Assembly: GCA_030636255.1 (NCBI GenBank)
Contig: DAOVXH010000002.1
Location: forward strand, 1-32,937
Source: Methanomassiliicoccales archaeon
Lineage (GTDB): Archaea; Thermoplasmatota; Thermoplasmata; SG8-5
DNA length: 32,937 nt
Direction of reading: 5' to 3'
Below the pieces are notes generated by a model that saw only the letters and a list, made by a program, of their open reading frames with translations, did no database searches and was not told the origin of the DNA. The translations under genes and the position numbers were made by a program. This document shows, piece after piece, positions 17,324 through 26,070 of the stretch (positions are counted from its first letter, which is position 1; each line of letters opens with the position of its first letter).

Positions 17324-17677
17324 CTAAATTTTTACTGCCATAGCCATGCAGCCGGGTGGGGCAGATATGGTGACATACGATGCTTTTTTAGATGTCCTAT
17401 TTGCCACACTGTGTGGTACTGAACAATCATGAAAAAGCCAGCCTCCAGCTCCCAAAATCGTCTTGGAATCACCTATCTTGAACTCAATTGTCCCTTCCAA
17501 TACATATTTGAATTCCTCGCCTTCATGAATATGGGCCTTCCCCAGTGTCTTGCCAGGTTCTATTTCAATACGAACTGCTTCCAGGCCATCGCCCCTTGCA
17601 AGAAGCTCCACTATATTTCCTTTCACTAATTTACGTTCTTTATACTCGCCATGCTTACCGCTACTAAGATTACTCAT
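17324..17677 (-). CDS. Small cupin-domain protein
   Basis: 117 residues, essentially a single cupin barrel. Motif 1 reads GKAHIHEGEEFKYVLEG with metal ligands H49, H51 and E55; motif 2 contains DCSVPHSV with H89. All four expected metal ligands are therefore present. No signal peptide. The ATG at 17675-17677 follows AGGGGAT closely. Cupins this small serve as isomerases, dioxygenases, sugar or ligand sensors, so no reaction can be assigned. It lies between pycA (59-base gap) and birA (90-base gap) on the same strand, but a TATA-like TAATATA at about 17719-17732 suggests it can be transcribed on its own, so a link to biotin or carboxylation is only positional. Confidence 0.88.
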   Translation of the reverse strand: MSNLSSGKHGEYKERKLVKGNIVELLARGDGLEAVRIEIEPGKTLGKAHIHEGEEFKYVLEGTIEFKIGDSKTILGAGGWLFHDCSVPHSVANRTSKKASYVTISAPPGCMAMAVKI

Positions 17678-17736
17678 TTTATCCCCTAGGGAATAATAGG
17701 TCGCTGGTTGTATATTAGGATTTCGCTAGGCAAGAA

Positions 17737-19182
17737 TCAAGACTGGCTGGCTGCCACAACAGCTTCAACTGCTGCCATTGCTGCTGCAATCTTTTTATTT
17801 CCGCCCTGGGTCTTCTTTTCTTCCATGTACTTGATAACCTTGTCCATGATATTATTGTTTGGAATATAGCTGGTATCATAGATTCCTCCCTTGAAGACCG
17901 GGTCGTTCATTACAACTTCATGGAATGGAATGTTTGTCTTGACACCACCTATCTGGAATTCCCAGAGAGCACGCTTCATTCTTTCTATGGCACGTGGTCT
18001 GTCCTCGGCCCAGACTATTAGCTTTGCGCCCATTGAATCATAATATGGCGGGAACTTGTACCCTTGATATATTCCAGAATCAACACGCACACCTGGACCA
18101 GATGGCTCAGCATATCTGGATATGGTTCCAGGGCATGGCATGAAATTATTTGCAGGGTCTTCGAAGTTTATACGGCATTCAATGGAGTGACCTTTGACCT
18201 TAATGTCCTCCTGCTTGTATTCCAACTCAAGTCCAGAACCTACCCGGAGCATCTCTCTGGCTAAATCTACACCAGTAATCATTTCAGTAACTGGATGCTC
18301 CACCTGAAGCCTTGTGTTCATTTCCAGGAAGTAGTATTTTCCATCCTTGTACATGAACTCGCAGGTTCCGGCATTATAATAGCCAGCAGTATTTGCTGCA
18401 AGCTTTGCCTGCTCACCCATTTCCATTCTAATCTCTTGAGAAATTGCCTGGCTTGGTGTCTCTTCAATAAGCTTCTGGTTTCTGCGCTGGACAGAGCATT
18501 CTCTGTCATAAACATGAATTAAGTTTCCATGCTTGTCACCAATAATCTGGAATTCTACATGATGAGGTTCATGGATGTACTGCTCAATGAATACTGCATC
18601 GTCGCCGAAGCTGGATTTGGCTAATCTCCTGACCTTTTCCAGTTCTTCTTCCATCACGTCAGCACTATCAACCTTGACAATACCTATTCCACCGCCTCCG
18701 GCACTGGCCTTCAGCATAATTGGGTATCCTATCTCATGGGCTATGTCCTTGGCTTTTTCATGATCGGTAATAGCCTCGGTAACACCGGCCACAACATTTA
18801 CTCCTGCCTTTATCATGCTCTTCTTGGAATCAATCTTGGAGCACATTAGCTTCATGGCATCCACTGGCGGGCCAATGAATTCTATATTATTATCGGCGCA
18901 CATCTGAGCGAATTCGAAATTTTCAGCCATGAAACCATAGCCAGGATGAATTCCATCTGCTCCTGTGTCCAATGCAGCTTCAATAATCTTTTCCTTGACA
19001 AGATAGCTCTCTGCTGAGGGAGCTGGCCCAATGTGGACCTTTTCATCGGCATATCTCACAAAAAGAGAAGTCTTATCTGCGTCTGAATAAACTGCAACGG
19101 TTGGTATTCCCAGTTCCTTGCAGGCTCTCATTATTCGAATGGCGATTTCACCGCGGTTGGCAATCAGTACTTTACTAAGCAT
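17737..19182 (-). CDS. pycA: Pyruvate carboxylase subunit A (biotin carboxylase)
   Basis: ATP-grasp enzyme that carboxylates the biotin of the partner subunit with bicarbonate and ATP. 481 residues. Landmarks: IANRGEIAIRIMRACKELGI at the start, HPGYGFMAEN, the ATP-site KASAGGGGIGIVKV, CSVQRRNQKLIEE, and the active-site FLEMNTRLQVEHPVTE. Two places differ slightly from common versions: CSKIDSKK where GDKIxAK is usual, and GGGGIGI where GGGGRGM or GGGGKGM is usual. The last 25 residues are an alanine-rich tail beyond the biotin carboxylase C domain. It begins nine bases after the pycB stop, with GAGGGAG overlapping that stop, so the two are cotranscribed. Acetyl-CoA carboxylase use is possible, but the partner has a pyruvate carboxyltransferase domain. 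Confidence 0.95.
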   Translation of the reverse strand: MLSKVLIANRGEIAIRIMRACKELGIPTVAVYSDADKTSLFVRYADEKVHIGPAPSAESYLVKEKIIEAALDTGADGIHPGYGFMAENFEFAQMCADNNIEFIGPPVDAMKLMCSKIDSKKSMIKAGVNVVAGVTEAITDHEKAKDIAHEIGYPIMLKASAGGGGIGIVKVDSADVMEEELEKVRRLAKSSFGDDAVFIEQYIHEPHHVEFQIIGDKHGNLIHVYDRECSVQRRNQKLIEETPSQAISQEIRMEMGEQAKLAANTAGYYNAGTCEFMYKDGKYYFLEMNTRLQVEHPVTEMITGVDLAREMLRVGSGLELEYKQEDIKVKGHSIECRINFEDPANNFMPCPGTISRYAEPSGPGVRVDSGIYQGYKFPPYYDSMGAKLIVWAEDRPRAIERMKRALWEFQIGGVKTNIPFHEVVMNDPVFKGGIYDTSYIPNNNIMDKVIKYMEEKKTQGGNKKIAAAMAAVEAVVAASQS

Positions 19183-19191
19183 CTGACTCCC

Positions 19192-21027
19192 TCACTCGAT
19201 TCTCATCATTATAGCGCCGGTCTCAAGCATGTCACCCTCTGCAACGTAGAGTTCCTTGACCTCGCCTTCCCAGTCAGATTCCACATTGCTTTCCATCTTC
19301 ATGACTTCCAGGATGGCCACAACATCGCCCTTCTTCACCTTGTCGCCTACCTTGACCTGGAGCTTCCAGAGATTTCCCTGGCATCCGGTCTTTTGCATAC
19401 CAGGTGCATTTGGGTCTGGGCCAGATGATGGGCAAACTGCTGCGCCTCCACTGGCTGCTATGAATCCGCCAGTTGGCTCAACTTTAACTTCAAAGAACTC
19501 TCCATCTACCTCAACATTAAACTCTGTTGGTATTGGAGCCGGTCCTGCGACCTGCCTGGCCTCTGGAGGTTCTGTCTCGATATAAACATCTGGCAATTCT
19601 GGGAATAAACTTTTCACCATTGCTCTTGTTGCTGGGTGATCCTTGTTAAGTGGAAGTTCGTCAGATGTAAATTCTGGAATTGCCTCGCCCAGGAGGAATT
19701 TTAAGCCCACTTCTGGGAACAATGTGTATGTCATTATGTTCTCGTCAGTCATGTCAATGCTTGGTGCCTTTTCTGCTAATTCACTCTTTCTGACATCCCA
19801 CATGTTCTTGTCCACAAGGTCTGCTGGCCTGCAGTCAATGACTTCATCCTTCCAGTTAGGCCCCAATACAATTTCCATAATCTTTGGGTCTATTGGGCCT
19901 GGGGACTTGCCGTACATTCCTTTACAGTAATCAATTGTTTCTTTTGGTATCTTCTCGTATCTGCCGAAAAGAACGTTCATGACCGCCTGAACACCAACAA
20001 CCTGGCTGGTTGGAGTAACAAGCGGAGGGTATCCGAGTTCTTCACGGACCTTTGCGGTCTCATCAAGAACCAAGTAAAATTTATCTGATGCCTTTTGCAT
20101 CTCCAACTGGCTAACCAGGTTGGACAGCATTCCACCAGGTATCTGATGAACCATAACTGATGGGTCAACCTTCATGGCCTCATGACGAACAAGATGTCTG
20201 TACTTGTGCCAGATTTCCATGAAGTATTTTCTGATCTCAATAAGCTTGGCAAGGTCATAACCTGTATCATATTTTGTGCCCTGAAGTGCTGCAACAACAC
20301 TCTCTGTTGGAGCGCCACCGGTTCCACCTGATATAGGGGACATTGAAGTGTCTAATACATCAACGCCAGCTTCACATGCGGCCCAGTATGAGAGACCGGT
20401 CATTCCACTGGTATAATGGCTGTGTAAATCGATTGGTGCCTTTCCTCCGGCATCCTTGTAACCTCTGATTATTCCATCAGCATACTTTGGAGAAATCATG
20501 CCTGCCATATCCTTAATACAAACTGACTGGCAGCCCCAGCTTTCAAGCTTGAGCAGGTCATCAACATATCTCTCAATTGTGTGAACCGGACTGATTGTGT
20601 AACTTATGCAGCCCTGGGCATGTCCTCCCTCTTCGAGGACTGCCTTGATTGGAACCTCAATGTTCCTCATGTCATTGAGTGCGTCGAAGATACGGAAAAC
20701 ATCAACACCATTCTTCTTAGCCAGACCTACAAACCTGCGAACAACATCATCAGGGAAGTTCCAGTAAGCAACAATGTTCATTGCCCTCTCCAGCATCTGA
20801 GTTTTGGTGTTTGGCATTACTGCCTTCAGATCCCTCATTCTTTTCCATGGGTCTTCATTAAGGAAACGAATTGGTACATCGAACGTGGCACCACCCCAGA
20901 CCTCCATGGACCAGAAACCTATTTCGTCCATTTTCTCTGCAATCGGGAGCATGTCCTCCGTTCTCATCCTAGTCGCAAGAATCGACTGATGCGCATCTCT
21001 TAGAGTTTGATCGTGTAATTCTACCAT
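19192..21027 (-). CDS. pycB: Pyruvate carboxylase subunit B (carboxyltransferase with biotinyl domain)
   Basis: Moves CO2 from carboxybiotin to pyruvate, giving oxaloacetate. 611 residues: DRE-TIM carboxyltransferase barrel (1-290) starting LHDQTLRDAHQS, with FRIFDALND, CIKDMAG and metal-site DLHSHYTSGM; the conserved carboxylase domain to about 460 (LPxLVTPTSQ-type segment, GKSPGPID); and a C-terminal biotinyl domain with EVMKMES, biotin lysine K577. The usual APMPG turn of the biotinyl domain is replaced by a 30-residue Gly/Ser/Pro stretch with two cysteines ending GCQGNLWKLQV. Oxaloacetate decarboxylase alpha has the same architecture, but the adjacent biotin carboxylase favours pyruvate carboxylase, and no beta/gamma pump subunits are nearby. 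The ATG follows AAGGTG at seven bases. Confidence 0.95.
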   Translation of the reverse strand: MVELHDQTLRDAHQSILATRMRTEDMLPIAEKMDEIGFWSMEVWGGATFDVPIRFLNEDPWKRMRDLKAVMPNTKTQMLERAMNIVAYWNFPDDVVRRFVGLAKKNGVDVFRIFDALNDMRNIEVPIKAVLEEGGHAQGCISYTISPVHTIERYVDDLLKLESWGCQSVCIKDMAGMISPKYADGIIRGYKDAGGKAPIDLHSHYTSGMTGLSYWAACEAGVDVLDTSMSPISGGTGGAPTESVVAALQGTKYDTGYDLAKLIEIRKYFMEIWHKYRHLVRHEAMKVDPSVMVHQIPGGMLSNLVSQLEMQKASDKFYLVLDETAKVREELGYPPLVTPTSQVVGVQAVMNVLFGRYEKIPKETIDYCKGMYGKSPGPIDPKIMEIVLGPNWKDEVIDCRPADLVDKNMWDVRKSELAEKAPSIDMTDENIMTYTLFPEVGLKFLLGEAIPEFTSDELPLNKDHPATRAMVKSLFPELPDVYIETEPPEARQVAGPAPIPTEFNVEVDGEFFEVKVEPTGGFIAASGGAAVCPSSGPDPNAPGMQKTGCQGNLWKLQVKVGDKVKKGDVVAILEVMKMESNVESDWEGEVKELYVAEGDMLETGAIMMRIE

Positions 21028-21066
21028 CCAGACACCTTCAAGTAAGTTGGTTGTGGCGCTGTAATA

Positions 21067-21080
21067 AACATATATAATTA
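21067..21080 (-). promoter_or_regulatory. TATA box of the pycB-pycA unit
   Basis: The minus strand reads TAATTATATATGTT, 40-53 bases before the pycB ATG, with AAGGTG between. It is the best promoter candidate in the spacer between pycB and the giant helical-repeat gene. Confidence 0.5.
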
Positions 21081-21120
21081 AATGTTTCTATTATAAGGAC
21101 ATTTTAAACCATAATTGTTA

Positions 21121-21139
21121 GATGTAATAAAAAAAATTA
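21121..21139 (-). terminator. T-rich terminator of the giant helical-repeat gene
   Basis: Directly after the TAA stop the minus strand reads TTTTTTTTATTAC. A U-run without a hairpin is the usual archaeal termination signal. It separates the gene from the downstream pycB promoter. Confidence 0.5.
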
Positions 21140-24100
21140 AAACTTCAAAGCAACCTTTTTCTTGGCAACTCTTGGAGCTTCATCTTTCTTTTCTTCGGCA
21201 GGTGGCTGAACTGGAGGTGTTGGTGGTTTTTCTTCTGGCTTGTCCTTTATTGTATCGCCATCCTCATCTACAGGTACCGGTTTCACTGCTGTTGGCTTGT
21301 CTAAATCGTCTATAATATCTTCCGAGGCAGTTTCGTCCATCTTTTCTGTATACTCGGTTCCACATCCAGTACACTTGCCGAACCTTCTTGCACAAAGAGA
21401 GTGATATTCATTGCCGCAGGAGCATCTTACTATGTCTGTACCAGCTTTTGCCTTGCCCATGCAGATATCGCACTTGGTATCTACTGTGGCCTTCAATTCT
21501 TCGAATGTTGATTCAACTGATGGTTTGGCTGCTTCAACCTTTGCTTCCATGACAAATACATGATCGCTTACCTCATCCTCGAAGACCTTGCCATCCATTA
21601 TTCTTGTGGATGATAATTTGATTATGACTGGAACATCTCCAAGTGTCTCAAATTTCATCTTCATCTTCTGGATTATTTCACCGCCGCCGCCTCTGAGAGT
21701 CTCGATTGGTTTAAAGCCACCAATGGAAATGTCTCCAATGATGTTTACTTCCACATCCTTGGCAAGGGCCTTTCCCTGATTTTTGATAACCAGGTCTGTA
21801 TCAACCCATTCTCCCTTCTGGACCTTATCTACAATTATGTCTGCTACAAGCTGTGGTCTGAAGGCATCTACTTCATTGTTTACTACCTCAATGGTCTTTT
21901 TCATTGTGGCCAGTGCCATCTGATAATCCTTATCTTTCTGGTCTTTTGCCTGGTCAAAGAGTGTCTGAGCTTCCTTCACATTGATGCCAAATTTCTTTGA
22001 ATTGGAAATGATTTTATCGGCTTCGTAGGTAAGTTCAATAAACTCTCTCTCGAAACCCTTCTCAAGGTCTATGGCATCTTTGGATTTCTCCACATGCCCA
22101 ATAGCCTCCCTGTATTTACCCTGATCAAATGCAGCCTTTGCCTTGGTCAGAAGTTCCTGACTGGCATCTATGTCAGCACCAACCTGCTTTGCATGTTCCA
22201 TTGCACGCTCTGATTGCGAATAATGGTCCTCGAAGAATGCCTTTAATTTACCCTGAATATCCTCCAAGGTGGTGTTTATCTTCTCACTGGACACTTCAAA
22301 TTTGCCAGTATCCAGGAAGGTCTTTGCCTCTGCTAGAAGTGAGCTCGAACCTGCAACATCTATGCTATACTGGCTTGCAAGGTCACTTAATTTGTAGGTT
22401 CTTGAAAGTTGTGTGGTAAGATGTGAATTGGACAGTCTCCTGGCCTCCAAAGCACCCTCCCTGGCAATTTCGGTGGCAGTCCGGTAATCATTGCCTGCCT
22501 TTGCACTTTCTGCATCAGCCAGAAGTTTTTCGGCGATTGCCACATCTGCCTTGATATTCTTGGCAGAGTTAATCTGGGCATTAAGAGTTTGGATAGCCTC
22601 CATTGTCTCACTGTAATCTTCGCTAACCTCATGAAGTTCATCCCCACTTTGGATAGCTTGTTCCAGGGCCTTGACATAATTTCCTTTCTTCATCTCATCC
22701 CTGGCCTGGGAGATTATGGCCTTTGCTTTCTTGGATACAATGCCTATGCCCTCTGCCTCTTTGAGTTTATTTTCGGCTGTGCTTATGGCCTTCTCGGCCA
22801 TCTCCTGCTGGAGGCCAACCTTCTCAAGTTCACCTTCACTCTTCATTGCCTCTGACAGGGCTGTTTTATATTCCTTATTATTGAAAGCATCGGTGGCTTT
22901 GTCCATGAGTTTTTCAGCCGCATTAACATTAATTCCTTCCAGCTTTGCCTTTTCAATTGAAACCCTGAATGCTTTTATTGTATCGGAAACATGTGCTTCT
23001 ATAGCCTTTCTGGATTCTGAAGCACTTTTAACTGCCAGGTCAATTGCCTGCTGATAGTTCGAATTGTTAAGCTCGGTGAGTGCACCCTCGAGCAATTTTT
23101 TGGACTCAGGCATACTAGCATGAAGAGTATCACCATCATTCAAGGCATCCTGGGCATTCTTGAGTTCCATGGCTGCCTTCTTGCTGAAATTTCTGATATC
23201 TTCAAGCTCAAGTTTCACCTGCTTGGCCTGCTCAACTGCTTCCTTGAAATTTTTACCACCAAAAGCACTTCTTGCTGATTCGAGCCGTTCTTCCTGTGCA
23301 GTGATTGCCAGATTCAGGTCCTTGGCATCCATCAATGTAGATTGTGTTGCTGATATCAAATTTGAAATTCCTGGTTCGATGATTGCCAGTGTATCCTTCT
23401 CCAGCTTATCTGCAAGTGGTAATGCATCTGTTTGATTTTGAGCCTTGATGTGATTGGATAGCTCATGGGCATTGCCTTCAAGATCACCAGCTTCTATCTC
23501 CAGCTCTTTCATAAGCGCAAGGCTTTCTTCAACAAAGCTGAGTTTGCTGGCTGCAGTGTAAAGGTTCAGCATAACTTCTGTTTCCTCTTTTGCCTTCTCA
23601 GCTTCCTTGAGTGCATTTTCATAATCAAATCTCTCGAACATGCCCTTTGCAGAAAGAAGGATTGCCATTGCTTCTTTTACATCGACCTTGTTCTTCTTGG
23701 CCTCTGCAAGTATTGCGGCTGCCTGATTAATTGCATCATAGGACTTCTGGTGGAAGTCAATCTGTCTTTCAGCAGAATCCTTTGCCCCCTTGCTCTCCAT
23801 GTGGGTTGTGAAGAAATCGGCCTTGGAAAATGCGGTCTTTGCTCTCTTTAATGCCTCTTTCATGTCTGAAATATCAATTCCCAGCTTCTTGGCCTCGATG
23901 GCAGCCAGTTTACCCTCGCCAAACATTCGCTCGGCTGCTACATATTGCTGGTTCTTTGCATCTGAGAGGGATTTTTCAGCATCAACCAAAACACTGGAAA
24001 AGTCCCTGTTATTCATCATATCATCGCATTTATTGCTTGTATTTTCAAGTGCCTGAACATCACAGCCCATCTTCTTTGCTACGGTTAAAGCCAAGTTAAG

Positions 24101-25879
24101 GTCAGAGACCATGGCCCTGGCCTTCTGAGATTGGCTGGTCTCAAGCATATTGAGTGCCTTGTCTGCAAGCTCGAAGGATTTGTCATAGGCATTCTTGTCA
24201 AATTCCTCTTTTGCAGAGTCCAAGAGCCCCTGAACCATATTTACATCAATATTCTCTGCATCGCATATAGCCAGTTCTGCAGAAGCAATGGTATTGGACA
24301 CATGGATTTTGATAATATCTTCAGCACGCTTGGTACTATCAGCAGAAAGCTCAATGGCCTTCTGATAATTGCCAGATTTAGTTGCATCAATAGCCTGTTT
24401 CATCATTGACTCTGGCTCTTTTAAATTTGCTCCGAGCCTGTCCCCGGCACTTATTACCAGTTCTGCAATTTCAATACATTCAGTGGCAAATGAGTAGAGG
24501 GCACTGCCCAGTTCTTCCTTTGCCTGTTTAACATATGCCTGGACAGATTCAAAATCCCTTGCCTCAAGAGATTCTTTTGCAGAAGATATGGAATTATCCA
24601 CATTGGACATCTCGGCACCAAGTTCCCGTGCAATTGTAATTTGCTCGTCAATACTTGCAATTGTGTTCTCGATGTCTTCATACTCGCCGACTATCTCGTC
24701 CACAACATCATCGCCCTTATTGGCCATCTCAAGGGCAATTGCGAAATCACCATCTTTCAGGGCATTCTTTGCATTATTTAGAAATTCCATTGCTCCACTG
24801 AGGTCTGCACCTATTTTGTTTGCTGCAATGAATTTAGATCTTGATTGTGATATTGTCCCCAGAACTCTCTGGAACTGGGCATTGTATATTTCAGATTCTA
24901 GCTCCTTCATGGCCTCAATAGAATCAAGATAATTGCCCTCTTTCAAAGCAGATTTGGCAATGCTCATTATCTCGACAGACTTGTCCACATCCGATTCTAT
25001 CCGCTCGGCTTCCTGAATCTTCAATGCATGGCCTTCAAGGGCATCGCTTATTGCACGATTAAGAGTTTTTTCTGCTTCAGACTTTGAAAGCCTGGCAGAG
25101 CTCATAGCGGCTTCAAGGTTTGCGGCGGTTATCTCATCCTCTGTACGAGTTATGAGTTCTGAAACCTTTTCAACGTCTGTATCAAGCTCCTTGGCTGTGA
25201 TTAAATAACTTTTTGCCTCATCTAGAATCTCATCTACCTGGGATGAAAGTTCTGAACCAACAGATTCCATGCATTCCTTGAGTTTCTCCAGTGACACAAA
25301 GTAATCCTGTGATTCCATGGACTTCCTTGCCTGTTCCAGCATATCTTCGCTGGCAGATACATCTTCACCCATATTTCTCGCAAGCACAACCATGGACTGG
25401 GCCTTGGAAAATGTCTCGGAAAGATGCTCCTGTGCAACCTTCTCAAGTGCACCCCAGCTCTCCTTTGCCAGGTCCATTGCAGTTCCATAATCTTTTTCTT
25501 TAAGAGCCTTTTTTGCCTCTTCTAATACCTCTAGGCCATCTCCGCAATCTGCACCTACTTCTTTTCCAAGCTCGGCAAGTTTGTCAACTGAATCAATAAT
25601 AGACTGAACACCATCTGTAAAACATTTCTGGGCAGTATCTTTTGCCTGGATTGCTTGGCTAAGCGCATCTTTGTATTCCTTATCCTGAATTGAAGCACTG
25701 GCAATAACAAGAAGCTCTTCAGCTTTTGCTATATTGATATCAGAAACCTTGGCAGATTTAATTATGCCTTCTGCTATTTGCATCTCATCTTCAGCTTGCT
25801 GGCGATTCTTCTTTTCTTCTTTTGCTTTTTCTTCCAGCTGCTTAGTGAGTTGCATGGCCTTCAGATAACTGCTTGTCAC
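21137..25879 (-). CDS. Giant helical-repeat protein with C-terminal RING-like zinc finger
   Basis: A 1,580-residue cytoplasmic protein, not recognised as a named family. Residues 1-1330 are almost entirely alpha-helical, built from about 17-18 units of roughly 70-80 residues with a pattern like AK-x-LGAD ... LLxxAKxAxxxGDYxxALxxA. Next comes a beta-rich domain (about 1336-1445: LVIKNQGKALAKDVEVNI), similar to a CARDB or membrane-trafficking beta-sandwich. A zinc finger follows (about 1466-1506: CDICMGK ... CSCGNEYHSLC ... CTGC), then a charged, Pro-rich tail ending in a basic VAKKKVALKF. A GTG start at 25877-25879 has GGAG eight bases upstream; an ATG eight codons on is the alternative. A scaffold, possibly cytoskeletal or membrane-associated, is inference. 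It is divergent from the PAP2 gene. Confidence 0.9.
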   Translation of the reverse strand: MTSSYLKAMQLTKQLEEKAKEEKKNRQQAEDEMQIAEGIIKSAKVSDINIAKAEELLVIASASIQDKEYKDALSQAIQAKDTAQKCFTDGVQSIIDSVDKLAELGKEVGADCGDGLEVLEEAKKALKEKDYGTAMDLAKESWGALEKVAQEHLSETFSKAQSMVVLARNMGEDVSASEDMLEQARKSMESQDYFVSLEKLKECMESVGSELSSQVDEILDEAKSYLITAKELDTDVEKVSELITRTEDEITAANLEAAMSSARLSKSEAEKTLNRAISDALEGHALKIQEAERIESDVDKSVEIMSIAKSALKEGNYLDSIEAMKELESEIYNAQFQRVLGTISQSRSKFIAANKIGADLSGAMEFLNNAKNALKDGDFAIALEMANKGDDVVDEIVGEYEDIENTIASIDEQITIARELGAEMSNVDNSISSAKESLEARDFESVQAYVKQAKEELGSALYSFATECIEIAELVISAGDRLGANLKEPESMMKQAIDATKSGNYQKAIELSADSTKRAEDIIKIHVSNTIASAELAICDAENIDVNMVQGLLDSAKEEFDKNAYDKSFELADKALNMLETSQSQKARAMVSDLNLALTVAKKMGCDVQALENTSNKCDDMMNNRDFSSVLVDAEKSLSDAKNQQYVAAERMFGEGKLAAIEAKKLGIDISDMKEALKRAKTAFSKADFFTTHMESKGAKDSAERQIDFHQKSYDAINQAAAILAEAKKNKVDVKEAMAILLSAKGMFERFDYENALKEAEKAKEETEVMLNLYTAASKLSFVEESLALMKELEIEAGDLEGNAHELSNHIKAQNQTDALPLADKLEKDTLAIIEPGISNLISATQSTLMDAKDLNLAITAQEERLESARSAFGGKNFKEAVEQAKQVKLELEDIRNFSKKAAMELKNAQDALNDGDTLHASMPESKKLLEGALTELNNSNYQQAIDLAVKSASESRKAIEAHVSDTIKAFRVSIEKAKLEGINVNAAEKLMDKATDAFNNKEYKTALSEAMKSEGELEKVGLQQEMAEKAISTAENKLKEAEGIGIVSKKAKAIISQARDEMKKGNYVKALEQAIQSGDELHEVSEDYSETMEAIQTLNAQINSAKNIKADVAIAEKLLADAESAKAGNDYRTATEIAREGALEARRLSNSHLTTQLSRTYKLSDLASQYSIDVAGSSSLLAEAKTFLDTGKFEVSSEKINTTLEDIQGKLKAFFEDHYSQSERAMEHAKQVGADIDASQELLTKAKAAFDQGKYREAIGHVEKSKDAIDLEKGFEREFIELTYEADKIISNSKKFGINVKEAQTLFDQAKDQKDKDYQMALATMKKTIEVVNNEVDAFRPQLVADIIVDKVQKGEWVDTDLVIKNQGKALAKDVEVNIIGDISIGGFKPIETLRGGGGEIIQKMKMKFETLGDVPVIIKLSSTRIMDGKVFEDEVSDHVFVMEAKVEAAKPSVESTFEELKATVDTKCDICMGKAKAGTDIVRCSCGNEYHSLCARRFGKCTGCGTEYTEKMDETASEDIIDDLDKPTAVKPVPVDEDGDTIKDKPEEKPPTPPVQPPAEEKKDEAPRVAKKKVALKF

Positions 25880-25903
25880 ACCTTCAACTCCATCATCGTA
25901 TTA

Positions 25904-25931
25904 TTTAGCAGGGCACCCATCCCTTGCTAAA
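25904..25931 (-). repeat. Inverted repeat / stem-loop in the leader of the giant helical-repeat gene
   Basis: TTTAGCA and TGCTAAA form 7-bp arms, extended inward by GGG/CCC after one unpaired base, around a 7-base loop. It falls between the promoter at about 25958-25983 and the GTG start, so it would be folded near the 5' end of the message. It may control translation or RNA stability, or be an operator site. Confidence 0.4.
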
Positions 25932-25957
25932 CCTAGCCACGACTGCGTTATTCTCAA

Positions 25958-25983
25958 CATATAAATATTAATATATATAATTA
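25958..25983 (-). promoter_or_regulatory. TATA-rich promoter of the giant helical-repeat gene
   Basis: The minus strand holds two overlapping A/T boxes, TTATATATATTAA and TATTTATATG, about 80-105 bases before the start codon. The exact box cannot be chosen by eye. Confidence 0.45.
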
Positions 25984-25997
25984 TCGACTAATTACGC

Positions 25998-26007
25998 GTT
26001 TATATAG
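25998..26007 (+). promoter_or_regulatory. TATA box of the PAP2 gene
   Basis: GTTTATATAG lies 64 bases before the ATG at 26071. The predicted leader carries AGGGATT just before the start codon. Confidence 0.5.
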
Positions 26008-26070
26008 TATAAGCAGGGTTTTTTCCCAAATTTGCCATAGAGAGATAGCCTTTTATTTGAAAAAGGGATT

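Noticed and set aside
19192-21027. Oxaloacetate decarboxylase alpha subunit (sodium pump)
   Set aside because: No beta or gamma subunit genes are nearby, and a biotin carboxylase gene follows nine bases after, which fits pyruvate carboxylase better.
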